A stretch of DNA of 56,051 bases from a virus, in the IMG/VR virus record IMGVR_UViG_3300009163_000041, positions 1 to 56,051 of that record. One strand, given 5' to 3'. Each line of letters starts with the position of its first letter. The first letter of the stretch is position 1. Shown here one piece after another: positions 29,165-37,956 of the stretch. The notes under the pieces were generated by a model, which worked only from the letters and a program-made list of their open reading frames with translations, was not told the DNA's origin and searched no databases. The translations under genes were made by a program, and so were the position numbers.

Positions 29165-29286
29165 TTGCTGGGAGTTCGGCCTGCGTCCTCGGCAGCTTGC
29201 ATATCGCTGTAGTTCGGCAGTCCTGTGTTGTCCGTCTTTGGAGAACATGAGCAGAGCAAGAGGGTGATGAGGAGGAGGAGGGGCAT
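29161..29286 (-). CDS. Short lipoprotein, 41 aa
   Basis: Start placed at ATG 29286 (MPLLLLITLLLCSCSPKTDN), which shares bases with the preceding stop (TAATG). The N-terminus is a lipoprotein signal ending LCSC, leaving ~29 mature residues. Next to the XhlA-like gene, so a second lysis or envelope unit is possible. Confidence 0.6.
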   Translation of the reverse strand: MPLLLLITLLLCSCSPKTDNTGLPNYSDMQAAEDAGRTPSK

Positions 29287-30053
29287 TACTGGACATCGAG
29301 AAGCCAATGTGTTGATTGAAGAATTGCAGATGGCGAGCTTGTGGGAAGGGATGAAGAGTTTGAACAATGAATCTCTGGACCAAATCTATTTGTACTTGTA
29401 TCGTTGGTTGGCCCACCAGTTAGGGTTAGCAAAGGAGTCTGCCCTATGTTTATCGCTGGGTTAGTTTGTGAATCTGCTCCATATAGATAGATGTTTCCTG
29501 CTCCGTCCGATTCAATTACCACACCAAAAAAGCGATTGTCAGATGACGCAAGGCCAAAACCATTTGTTAGCGTTGTGTAGGAAGTTGGGGTTAAGTAAGA
29601 CGAATTAAACCCAATTAGCCTTGCTTGGATAACCCCAGATTGCAGGGCAAATTCAGCACCAAAACCCTTAATTGTAAGGCCATTAACCCCTGCCAATGGG
29701 GCATCAGTAGCATTTCCAGTACCTCCAAATACAATTCTGATGACAGAGTTTGTACTTGCTAAATTCATCATCCCACCAATCGAAAATCTAATTCTCTTTG
29801 AATAATCAATTTTACCAGCACTTGCCGTCATTAGTGCGGAAGTTGGGTCGAAGTAACCTGCTTTAGATGTTCCATTTGCCGCGGTGCCAGCATTTAAATT
29901 TATGTTAAAACCGCCAGTATTTCCTATTGAAGCCACGCCACCAGTGCCAGTTACTTTTGTGTAAGAACCAGCCAATCCAACCCGATACATCTTCATTCGC
30001 CCAGAGGCAAAAAGAAAGCTATCGATGTTGCTAGGATTCCTAACGAGAGGCAT
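29286..30053 (-). CDS. Minor virion structural protein, 255 aa
   Basis: MPLVRNPSNIDSFLFASGRM; Gly/Ser/Asn-rich beta protein (GNTGGFNINLNAGTAANGTS, GAGNIYLYGADSQTNPAINI). Looks like a jelly-roll or galectin-type domain such as used in tail fibres, with a GLTIKGFGAEFALQSG stretch. Not identified. Confidence 0.6.
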   Translation of the reverse strand: MPLVRNPSNIDSFLFASGRMKMYRVGLAGSYTKVTGTGGVASIGNTGGFNINLNAGTAANGTSKAGYFDPTSALMTASAGKIDYSKRIRFSIGGMMNLASTNSVIRIVFGGTGNATDAPLAGVNGLTIKGFGAEFALQSGVIQARLIGFNSSYLTPTSYTTLTNGFGLASSDNRFFGVVIESDGAGNIYLYGADSQTNPAINIGQTPLLTLTGGPTNDTSTNRFGPEIHCSNSSSLPTSSPSAILQSTHWLLDVQ

Positions 30054-30063
30054 CTTCCCCTCC

Positions 30064-31833
30064 TTAGCTAACTTCCGTCACCCGCGCAGTCCCAGCGGTG
30101 GCGAACACAGCCGAGTGGGTGATCGTCGTTTGGTGGTTTGGCACTTCGTAATAATCCCCCGCCGATAGGCGCACTTGATAGGCGATGGTGGTGCATGTTG
30201 CCCCAGCGCAGATATGCAAATTACCCGCCCCCTCGTTGAAAATTGTCAGCACTTCCCTTGTCGCATTATAATTAGCCAGCACGGTAGAGGCGGTTGTGCT
30301 GGTAAAGTTAGAGGTGGTGACTGCCGTGCCTTGAACGGCGAAGGTGTTGGCGGTGACTGAGCCAGAGATGGGCGGGAGGGAGGAGATGGTGACGCTGTTG
30401 CCGATGGTGACTGTGCCAGCGATGCTTAGTGGAGTGCCAGTAGTCCCATACTCTGTGCCAGAATCATTTATTAGGGAAACGCCAATTCGATTTCCGTTTC
30501 CAAAGTTTTCTCCGCTTTTGCCAATCTGAATTGGAACAAATGTATTTTCAAAAGACTCTTTCCCAAAAACATTTGCCGTCACCGTGCCAGAGATGGGCAG
30601 AGGGTTAGTTTGAGACAACATCTCACCATCTGAACCATTCTCTTGAGGAATCCAAAGCACCGACCTAATTGTATTTAGGTCTACATCCGAAATGCCCGCA
30701 ACAACACTTTCGAAGCCAGAAGGATCAGCAAATATGGCAGGGAGGGAGCCGATGGTGACGCTGTTGCCGATGGTTACACTTGCAATAGATACTGGCTGAG
30801 TGGCTGGGAAATTAAGAATCGATGTAGAGCCTGTAACTACTGCTGTGCCGAAGGTGACAGATGCTTGGGTAAAGGTTACCGAGGGAGTACCGCTGATTGA
30901 AGCTGTAACAGAACCAATTTGTGCTGTTCCTGCTGCAATGGTGACTCCGTGAGTCGCAATCTGCGTAAAAGTGACAGACGGAGTTCCGATAATGCTTGTT
31001 GAGCCAGTAATAACTGCAGTTCCGAATGTGACCGATGCCTGCGTAAAAGTAACAGTTTGTGTCGCTGGGAAATTAAGAATAGAAGCCGAGCCAGTTATTA
31101 CCGCTGTCCCAAAAGTAATAGAAGGTGTTCCAGAGATGCTTGCAGTAACTGAACCAATCTGGGCTGTTCCAGCACCAATTGTTACACCATGCGTAGCAAT
31201 TTGCGTAAATGTTACTGATGGAGTTCCAATGATACTGGTAGAACCTGTGATTACTGCAGTCCCAAAGGTAACAGAAGCTTGAGAAAATGTGACAGATTGA
31301 GATGCTGGAAAGTTTAATACAGATACAGACCCAGTAATTGTAGGCTGACTAAATGTTACAGATGCTTGCGCAAATGTAACTGTCTGCGTGGCTGGAAAAT
31401 TAAGAATTGATGTTGAACCAGTTACTACCGCTGTACCGAAAGTAACAGAAGCTTGAGAAAATGTGACAGAAGGAGTTCCAGATATAGTAGCTGTAACACT
31501 TCCACCAATGGTAACAGACGAATTTGCTATAGTAACTCCGTGTGTAACGATTGATCCAATGGTTACAGTACCACCGATTGTAACAGCAGATGCCCGAAGC
31601 TGTGTGTCCGTAAGGCCACCAGTAATCGTTACTTGACCTAGTGTAACCGTAATGTTTTCTAGAGCATTTAAGGTATTTGGTCCCAGCTCCACACCAGAAA
31701 CCGCCGTTGCTATATCTGTAATACCTTGCGTGCCGAAGGATATAACCGTATGTGCTGGGATATGAGAGTTACTTACAAGAATCGTTGAAAGCGTGGTTAA
31801 AGACTGATTCCCATCACGAATTGGTAGTGGCAT
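30064..31833 (-). CDS. Beta-solenoid repeat protein, 589 aa (fibre-like)
   Basis: Start placed at ATG 31833 (MPLPIRDGNQSLTTLSTILV). Residues ~60-370 consist of Val/Thr/Ser repeats such as SVTFGTAVITGSTSI, GTPSVTFTQIATHGVTIG and ILNFPATQTVTF; an ~80-residue unit occurs twice with near-identical protein sequence. The C-terminal third has a different, non-repeated beta fold (ANYNATREVLTIFNEGAGNL ...). Typical of an elongated tail or capsid fibre. No enzymatic motif. Serine and threonine are very frequent. Confidence 0.72.
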   Translation of the reverse strand: MPLPIRDGNQSLTTLSTILVSNSHIPAHTVISFGTQGITDIATAVSGVELGPNTLNALENITVTLGQVTITGGLTDTQLRASAVTIGGTVTIGSIVTHGVTIANSSVTIGGSVTATISGTPSVTFSQASVTFGTAVVTGSTSILNFPATQTVTFAQASVTFSQPTITGSVSVLNFPASQSVTFSQASVTFGTAVITGSTSIIGTPSVTFTQIATHGVTIGAGTAQIGSVTASISGTPSITFGTAVITGSASILNFPATQTVTFTQASVTFGTAVITGSTSIIGTPSVTFTQIATHGVTIAAGTAQIGSVTASISGTPSVTFTQASVTFGTAVVTGSTSILNFPATQPVSIASVTIGNSVTIGSLPAIFADPSGFESVVAGISDVDLNTIRSVLWIPQENGSDGEMLSQTNPLPISGTVTANVFGKESFENTFVPIQIGKSGENFGNGNRIGVSLINDSGTEYGTTGTPLSIAGTVTIGNSVTISSLPPISGSVTANTFAVQGTAVTTSNFTSTTASTVLANYNATREVLTIFNEGAGNLHICAGATCTTIAYQVRLSAGDYYEVPNHQTTITHSAVFATAGTARVTEVS

Positions 31834-31850
31834 ATAGGTATTCCCCTTTG

Positions 31851-32348
31851 TCAAATAACCGCTAGGTACTGTGAGTTCAGATAGTCGCTAAAGTCAAGCT
31901 CTGAAACTCCATCACCAGTAGGATCTGGTGTAACGATGGCAGAAATGACCAATCCCCTATTCCAAGCTGTTTTAGCTATTTGTATAGTAGGAGTTTGCGA
32001 AGAAATCCTAGCCATATAAACATGAAGGTCAATTGAGTTGTCTTGAATCTCAAACTGAAGGCTTTGCCCAGCTCCATAAAGAGAAGCAAAAATATCCAGA
32101 TAGGTAGAATCAAAGGTGCTGGCCGATACCTTTGCCGAGGTGTCTGAATAATCCACAGAAACTTCCATCTCATACACACCGCTGTAAGGTGTGACTAGCT
32201 GGCCTACTGGCTTTGCGGAAATTGCAATATAAGGAAAAAGCTTCGCACCTATCCGTGTAGTTGTATAAACATTTACACCTGTTACGGCAGAAAATAGGGA
32301 AGCTACGGATTGCTCAAGCTGATAGTCTGGTGAATTCGAAATACTCAT
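31851..32348 (-). CDS. Tail completion-like protein, 165 aa (paralogue)
   Basis: MSISNSPDYQLEQSVASLFS; contains TGVNVYTTTRIGAKLFPYIA which aligns with the protein encoded upstream at 32345, so they are duplicates. Position between head completion and tube genes suits a tail terminator/head-tail connector. Confidence 0.62.
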   Translation of the reverse strand: MSISNSPDYQLEQSVASLFSAVTGVNVYTTTRIGAKLFPYIAISAKPVGQLVTPYSGVYEMEVSVDYSDTSAKVSASTFDSTYLDIFASLYGAGQSLQFEIQDNSIDLHVYMARISSQTPTIQIAKTAWNRGLVISAIVTPDPTGDGVSELDFSDYLNSQYLAVI

Positions 32349-32770
32349 TTAGAAGTCACCTTTATATCCATAATAATATCTTTAGCCCAAGTCCGTGTCG
32401 GTGCTACAATTCTCTGCCCGATGCTTTTAATGTTTGCTATGTAAAACTCAAGATTCGCTGAAGCTGTAGTCATTTGTGAGGCTAGGTTCGGGTCTGTATA
32501 AAATGCCTGCTGAATCTCAAAGAACTTTGAGTCATATCCTTGATTTGAGGATGTATCAGCCCTAGCTACATAAGATATTGTAGCAGTAAGATCAAAAATA
32601 CCTGTGAACGGAGCAATCTCTTCAGAGTTAATTTTAGCACTTATAGCTACAAACGGAAGAAGCCTTACGCTATCTACTGTAGATGTAAAAATATTTACCC
32701 CAGTAACACTCGCCGTGGTAATGGCGGTTGCTAGGGAATTCTCTACATCTTTCTCAATTGAAGTGGTCAT
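32345..32770 (-). CDS. Tail completion-like protein, 141 aa (paralogue)
   Basis: MTTSIEKDVENSLATAITTA; TGVNIFTSTVDSVRLLPFVA parallels the downstream paralogue. Overlaps it by ATGA. Function inferred from position. Confidence 0.62.
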   Translation of the reverse strand: MTTSIEKDVENSLATAITTASVTGVNIFTSTVDSVRLLPFVAISAKINSEEIAPFTGIFDLTATISYVARADTSSNQGYDSKFFEIQQAFYTDPNLASQMTTASANLEFYIANIKSIGQRIVAPTRTWAKDIIMDIKVTSK

Positions 32771-33090
32771 CCAGTTGTAATTTCAGCCACATCAATGTTA
32801 TACGAAACTCCATCAGCCGATATAGTCCAGCGAGCAACCATTCGCTCTGTCGCCCCAACCGTGCAAAGAGATCCCACCACAGGAGGAGCAGACACCACAG
32901 AAGCAGGCACGATGAGAGTTTGGGTGATGTTATAGACCTCTCCTCCGACTTCCAGTTCAGAAGTAAAAGATAGGTCAGTTACAGAAGCGGAAACGGCATT
33001 GGTAGCCAAGCCAGTAACCACGGTATAAAGATCGCTGATTAGCTCGTTTAGGTCTGTTCCAAAAATAGTGGTATCTAATCGTCCTGCCAT
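32767..33090 (-). CDS. Head-tail connector-like protein, 107 aa
   Basis: MAGRLDTTIFGTDLNELISD; beta-rich with a short N-terminal helix. Follows the sugar cassette. TTGACA lies 16 bases before ATG and no ribosome-binding site is visible. The intergenic 33091-33186 holds no gene. Confidence 0.58.
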   Translation of the reverse strand: MAGRLDTTIFGTDLNELISDLYTVVTGLATNAVSASVTDLSFTSELEVGGEVYNITQTLIVPASVVSAPPVVGSLCTVGATERMVARWTISADGVSYNIDVAEITTG

Positions 33091-33186
33091 ATTACATATA
33101 TAGCTCTGTCAATTTCGCGCCCCACAACCCCACCAGTAAGCCTATCAGAGCGTTTCTAGGGGCATTTCTGAGCGATTTTAGGCCAT

Positions 33187-33849
33187 TTAAAGGGTAATAA
33201 TATTCGCCCCAAGCGTGTAGTCGTCTTGATATACTCCTGTTGGCACTAGGTCATAAGACTCCCTAACGGCAGAAGCTATTATGGCTGGAGATGAATTTAT
33301 CCCAAGAAAGTTCCTAGCCCTTTGAATAAGAAAGGGCATATAGGCAACTGAACTGCAACTTATCGCCCTCAGTCCGTTAATATCAAGCTCGTTCGGACAT
33401 AAGACTACTAGATTTTCCTTTCCGTATATTCCAATAGCTTTTTTGATCACAGCCATTGGATCGTGCCTAACCATCTGACTTATGCCAAAAGGAGCAACAA
33501 GGTCATAAACTCCAAGGTCTGGAGCCATCCAAATATTATCTAAGACGATCCTTTCATCAACCGCCTCTGGAAACTCGCCTCCAAACACAAATTTTTCCCA
33601 TCTTCTATCGCTTGCCCTGTATTCCTCATAAAGCAAAGGCCACACTTCCCTGTTGAACACATAGTCAAACTTTTCATAGGCATCGTTAATTTTCTTATGC
33701 TTTACATAGGTTGTGCATTTTAAAATATCCGCATATTCATCCTTGCACTCAAAAAATACCTCGTCGCCCCTATCTGCAAACAGCTTCGCCAACGGCAACA
33801 TTCTTAATATGTCGCCCAATCTCTGGTGATATTGTATTAGAACTTTCAC
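33187..33849 (-). CDS. GT9-like glycosyltransferase, 220 aa (short)
   Basis: MKVLIQYHQRLGDILRMLPL, then LAKLFADRGDEVFFECKDEY, is the N-terminal signature of ADP-heptose:LPS heptosyltransferase-type (GT9) enzymes (R.GD.....P). The C-terminal part NSSPAIIASAVRESYDLVP with FLGINSSPAI resembles the sugar-binding half, but the length is about two thirds of normal. It overlaps the exostosin/radical-SAM gene (ATGA). Whether it is active is unclear. Confidence 0.72.
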   Translation of the reverse strand: MKVLIQYHQRLGDILRMLPLAKLFADRGDEVFFECKDEYADILKCTTYVKHKKINDAYEKFDYVFNREVWPLLYEEYRASDRRWEKFVFGGEFPEAVDERIVLDNIWMAPDLGVYDLVAPFGISQMVRHDPMAVIKKAIGIYGKENLVVLCPNELDINGLRAISCSSVAYMPFLIQRARNFLGINSSPAIIASAVRESYDLVPTGVYQDDYTLGANIITL

Positions 33850-35699
33850 CCAGCAAAATATTCGGTAACTTTATGCTCCAATGCTTTTTCGGCTTCAAGC
33901 AACTGGATCTTCCTGCCCTTCGTATCTCTAGACTTTATTGCCAAGTCTGCATTACTTTTAGTATAGGTATCCAACTGCTCATTATCCATAGATCCTCGCA
34001 GTCTTGCTGGCACTCCGCATCCTGTGCAGAAATGCTTAATCTGACCCTCGAATTCTCGAATTGGCTTTTTCCACCACCCCTCAACTACTGGATGTCCGTT
34101 GTCTGTTCCCCTCGCAAGATCGAAAGAAGCTGCGACCTCACAAAAATACGCCCTTAGATTCCCCTTGTTCTGAACGATTGATGCAGACCATTCCCTATTT
34201 ACATCACATCCAGCGATCTTCTCCCACATCTCCTTTTCTGGATATAGGTCTTTTACTGCCGTAAGCAAAGGTGCGTGATGCGAGTTTCCGACATAATATC
34301 CTCCGTTGAATCCACGCTGATTGACCATTACATTGTGAAGATCTTTAAGCTTTTCATTTGCCCTTTCCTCGTTATGAGGATTTAGATTTAAGCCTCCGAA
34401 TGTCTTTTCAATTACCTCACGATGCTTAAAGTAGTTGTTTGTCCATAGTCCCCTTTGGTGCTGATTCGGAATCTCCTCACGAAATACCTCGCATAGCTTT
34501 TCAAACTGCGTATGCACACAGGGATTACCCCCGATCATGGCAATAATTCCCCCAAAATCCTTGAGACTGCGAAGTGCTAAACGGAAGTTTTCTGGGGTCA
34601 TCTCCCATAGCGAGTCTTGATTTTTAAGAAGGCGAGTGCAGTTAGAGCAAGCCAAATCGCACTTGTTCGTCACATCCACGCAGATAATGTGCATATGCTC
34701 TGGGCTTCTCATCTTGCCAATAGCAATATCGGCGTAAGATTGACTCTCAAGATTCTCGGCTACTTTTTCCATAATAAAATCCTTTTCAAATATATGTCTA
34801 TCTTTGACTATGTTTTTCTGCTTTTCTTTAATCTCACCAATAGATAGCCGTTGGATAAAGTCAGTCAAGCCAAACAAGTGCCGTTCCTCTGTGACATAGC
34901 AATACTTGCTCCAATCAATTTTGTCTCCAAATGGAAGCACATATTCGTCTGATACCAGTATCGGTATTGAGCCATTGAGTAAAGCCTCTGCGAATCGAAA
35001 CGACCATCTTCCGTACCCAGCAGGACATAAGGTGAATACCGACCTAGCCATAAGATCGTGGTAGGTGATTTCTCCTAGCTTCTGATTAACCTCTAGTGGA
35101 GTTCCAATCACAACTTTATCGCTTTCAAATCTTCTCTTAAACTCCAGCAATCTCCCTCCACGGATATGATCTGGAGGAAGGTGAAGCTGGGTCATGCTTC
35201 CCATAAATGAAAGCAGAATGTCCCTTTCAACGCTCTGATGTTTTATAGGCTGGGATTGATAGGGTAAAATCGCTATATCCTGCTTGTGTAGGCTTGCCAA
35301 TGACTCAAGTACAATTAGAATAAAGCGATTATCCATCCAACTATACTTTTTATCGTAAGCTCGAAGTGGGTTGGCTTCGTGCGTCATCTCGTACTTTGAC
35401 TCTGCTCTTTGTCCTACATCTCCAGTTGAAACAAGGATATGCCTTCCCCTGTGAAGATAGGCACAATGATTTACAAGAAGTTCTGGATCGACATTTGCGA
35501 ACTGCAATCCAGCCGTGAACATAGGGACAAAGAAAAAATCGGCTTCGTCTGGGTCTTTCGTTTCGTATTTCTTGAAGAAGCTATAGAAATCCACCAAGTA
35601 CTGAAGATGTGGGTAGAGTCTGTTTAGCTCTGCATAAAATAGATTTCTCTGCCATATCTCATTTGATAATATGAGATCGTGGTAGATAAATATTTTCAT
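33846..35699 (-). CDS. Exostosin (GT47-like) / radical SAM fusion protein, 617 aa
   Basis: Residues 1-~325: an exostosin-type glycosyltransferase with VFTLCPAGYGRWSFRFAEAL followed by LNGSIPILVSDEYVLPF, the donor-site signature of GT47. Residues ~335-617: a radical SAM domain with the iron-sulfur motif CDLACSNC (Cys347, Cys351, Cys354), IGGNPC in the place of the SAM-binding GGEP motif, and a C-terminal Cys set (Cys498, Cys520, HFCTGC 558-561) that may hold an auxiliary cluster. I do not know of such a fusion in phages. It may modify the sugar or the protein to which sugar is added; this is inference. Joined by overlaps to the methyltransferase and GT9 genes. Confidence 0.82.
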   Translation of the reverse strand: MKIFIYHDLILSNEIWQRNLFYAELNRLYPHLQYLVDFYSFFKKYETKDPDEADFFFVPMFTAGLQFANVDPELLVNHCAYLHRGRHILVSTGDVGQRAESKYEMTHEANPLRAYDKKYSWMDNRFILIVLESLASLHKQDIAILPYQSQPIKHQSVERDILLSFMGSMTQLHLPPDHIRGGRLLEFKRRFESDKVVIGTPLEVNQKLGEITYHDLMARSVFTLCPAGYGRWSFRFAEALLNGSIPILVSDEYVLPFGDKIDWSKYCYVTEERHLFGLTDFIQRLSIGEIKEKQKNIVKDRHIFEKDFIMEKVAENLESQSYADIAIGKMRSPEHMHIICVDVTNKCDLACSNCTRLLKNQDSLWEMTPENFRLALRSLKDFGGIIAMIGGNPCVHTQFEKLCEVFREEIPNQHQRGLWTNNYFKHREVIEKTFGGLNLNPHNEERANEKLKDLHNVMVNQRGFNGGYYVGNSHHAPLLTAVKDLYPEKEMWEKIAGCDVNREWSASIVQNKGNLRAYFCEVAASFDLARGTDNGHPVVEGWWKKPIREFEGQIKHFCTGCGVPARLRGSMDNEQLDTYTKSNADLAIKSRDTKGRKIQLLEAEKALEHKVTEYFAG

Positions 35700-36244
35700 T
35701 TAATCTTTAACCAGCAATCTCGTATAATTTCTGGGGCTTCAACAAGCTCATCCACGGCACGAATTACTCCGCTATGTGCCAAAATATAGTCATGCCCAGC
35801 AAGTATTCCTCCATTTTTAACCTTTGGCATCCAAGCAAGAATGTCTGCCTTTACCGATTCGTACCTGTGGTCTGCGTCTATAAAAACCGCATCCAGAGAT
35901 TGGTCTGCATACATTTTTGAGGCCGAAACGCTGTCAGTCCTAATCGGATTGATAAGATTTATAACTGGCCGAAGATTATCGATAAATGTTCCGAAAAGAG
36001 AGTTTTCCTTTATGTCGCTCATATCCTTATGCTCGTCTGAGCCAGACCAAGTATCTACGACATCAATGCGTAGCTTTTTGTGTTGTGCCTCAACCGCAAG
36101 ATAAGATGTGCTTGCCCCCTTCCATGCCCCAACCTCCACGATATGACCTCCCTCTGGAACAGATTCAACGATTCTCTTGTAAATATCTTGATAGTTAAAC
36201 CACTTCTCTCCAAATTTATCATCCATCCAGTAGTGCTGAATCAC
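35696..36244 (-). CDS. Class I SAM-dependent methyltransferase (Methyltransf_24-like), 182 aa
   Basis: GTG start overlapping the upstream TGA (GTGA). GGHIVEVGAWKGASTSYLAV (SAM-binding GxGxG-type motif), LRIDVVDTWSGSDEHKDM, then DAVFIDADHRYESVKADILA and GGILAGHDYI are the blocks of O-methyltransferases acting on sugars or phenolics (macrocin-O-methyltransferase-like). Placed inside the sugar cassette, it probably methylates a sugar. Confidence 0.8.
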   Translation of the reverse strand: MIQHYWMDDKFGEKWFNYQDIYKRIVESVPEGGHIVEVGAWKGASTSYLAVEAQHKKLRIDVVDTWSGSDEHKDMSDIKENSLFGTFIDNLRPVINLINPIRTDSVSASKMYADQSLDAVFIDADHRYESVKADILAWMPKVKNGGILAGHDYILAHSGVIRAVDELVEAPEIIRDCWLKIK

Positions 36245-37920
36245 TTGTTTCGTTGCTCAAATATCTTTTTACCAAGATCGTAGTTTGCAACTGCATTATG
36301 CTTTTGGAATACCTCGTCCTGCGGTGCGTTTGTAAAGAATGGGTTATTATGTTTAAAAACCAAGTCTCGTCCGTCCACTTGAATTTCTTTTGTCCGTAGC
36401 GTGAACTCGTTATCAGAAAAGATGCCACTACATTCTGCGTATTCTGGTGCGAATAAATTGCCTCCCAAGTAGTCAAGAGTAGGCTTTGTGCAGATTGCGA
36501 TGCACAGAAGATCGTCTTTTCTATATCCGTCTGATACCGCAAGGACAGCAGGCTTTGTAGGGTCTGGAAGTCTTTTTCGGATTTCCTCATCCCATCCCAG
36601 CGGAGGAACAAAATCATCAGATACTTGAACGATATACTTGCCCTTTGCCTGCTTTGCACAGGCGTTCCAAGCACCCACACACTTTCCATTCGGAGTTATG
36701 ATCTTCTCATTTCCTCCATACTCATCTGCATCTACATCTACCCCTAGAATGTGCTGAATCTTGTTAGGCTGTTTTGCCATCGCCAGCCAAGCCCATCTTG
36801 CACCTTGAAATCCAGTAGGTCTTGCCGTTGCGTGGCATAGCGTAATATCAACCTCACCAAAGTTTTTAACTTTATCTTCTTGCAAAAACTTAACCAAAGC
36901 CTCATCGCCTAATACTCTTGCACAACGCTCATAAAGGTCTGGAGCCTCCCACTTGTAAATAGCTTCTTTTGTAGTCCAGTATGCGATATTAGGAATTGGA
37001 ATTGAACAGGCTGAACGAGCAAGAGCAAGTGCTTCTATGTAGTGTTTTCGAGTGTAGTAATCCTCTGCAATGTAGAATAGTGCCTCGATTCTATGTGGGG
37101 CGAGTGCGTATGCACGAAAAAGCTCCTCACGCTTTGCTACTGGGTCAGAAAGAGAGCGACCAACAATAGTGTGACATTGAACACGAAGAATTGGATCAAG
37201 TGTTGCGTCAGCTAATGCAGTTTTTGCGTGTTGCATCGCTTGATCATACTTTCCAGACAAAAAGTATTCCTCTGCTTTGTAAAAGCGAAACAGATAATTT
37301 TCACGGATAGCTTCGTCTAAAATCCTGTGGTTTCTCGTTACGCTTGAGCCTTTGTGATCTATCGGTGCGTGAGTGATGAGACCAGTGTGTGTTCCAAGTG
37401 CCTTTGCACCTTCTGTGGATGTTGGCTTTAGTTGTTCGTGAACTGGATATTTCCATTTGAACTTTTTATTACGAGTTATGCGTTCACGGACAGGACACAG
37501 GCCAGCCAGAGGAACGGAATATCCAGCAAAAATGCAGTCGTGATCAGTTACCTTTTCGGCTATCGCAAAGAAAGCTTTTTCAGATCCTTCTGGCAGAATA
37601 TCGTCTGCATCAAACCACATACAGAACTCTTTCGTGCAGGCTTCTAGTGCCGTGTTTCTTGCGTCTGCAAAATTATCCAGATGCTCCCAATGACTAGTAT
37701 CATCTTTATTTTTATAGACTACTACTTTTGCCCCAAGCTTACTTGCTATTTCATTAAGAATCGGAAGCCCTTCTTCCGTGTGCTTGCCCATCGCAGAGCA
37801 AAGCACGATTTCGTCTGGCTTTAGTGCCTTGAAAGACTCCAAGGCTCTTGTGATATACTTGGATGCACACTCCCTAGATACGATTGCGTAAAGGGATAGG
37901 GTAAATGGGAATCTGTCCAT
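36241..37920 (-). CDS. Two-domain glycosyltransferase (GT2-like) with TPR-like middle, 559 aa
   Basis: Residues 1-~200: GT-A domain with the metal/nucleotide-sugar site FCMWFDADDILPEG (Asp104-x-Asp). Residues ~205-310: helical repeats (KAEEYFLSGKYDQAMQHAKT, YIAEDYYTRKHYIEALALAR) of TPR type. Residues ~355-559: a second GT-A-like domain (VGAWNACAKQAKGKYIVQVS, then DDFVPPLGWDEEIRK). Large multi-domain enzymes of this type in phages have been linked to glycan synthesis on virions or hosts. First gene of the cassette, 38 bases after the T-run of the capsid terminator. Confidence 0.8.
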   Translation of the reverse strand: MDRFPFTLSLYAIVSRECASKYITRALESFKALKPDEIVLCSAMGKHTEEGLPILNEIASKLGAKVVVYKNKDDTSHWEHLDNFADARNTALEACTKEFCMWFDADDILPEGSEKAFFAIAEKVTDHDCIFAGYSVPLAGLCPVRERITRNKKFKWKYPVHEQLKPTSTEGAKALGTHTGLITHAPIDHKGSSVTRNHRILDEAIRENYLFRFYKAEEYFLSGKYDQAMQHAKTALADATLDPILRVQCHTIVGRSLSDPVAKREELFRAYALAPHRIEALFYIAEDYYTRKHYIEALALARSACSIPIPNIAYWTTKEAIYKWEAPDLYERCARVLGDEALVKFLQEDKVKNFGEVDITLCHATARPTGFQGARWAWLAMAKQPNKIQHILGVDVDADEYGGNEKIITPNGKCVGAWNACAKQAKGKYIVQVSDDFVPPLGWDEEIRKRLPDPTKPAVLAVSDGYRKDDLLCIAICTKPTLDYLGGNLFAPEYAECSGIFSDNEFTLRTKEIQVDGRDLVFKHNNPFFTNAPQDEVFQKHNAVANYDLGKKIFEQRNK

Positions 37921-37956
37921 GCTTTTAACTTAACAATGACGCATACTGTGGCAAGC

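Noticed and set aside
33091-33186. Promoter in the gap before the head-tail connector gene
   Set aside because: TTGACA is present but no -10 box at proper spacing; TATATA lies too near. Kept only as a member of the TTGACA-box observation.
37920-37956. Family promoter before the sugar cassette
   Set aside because: GCTTGCCA matches the -35 end of the family, but at 17 bases the -10 reads AAGTTA, which is poor. Not listed as a feature.
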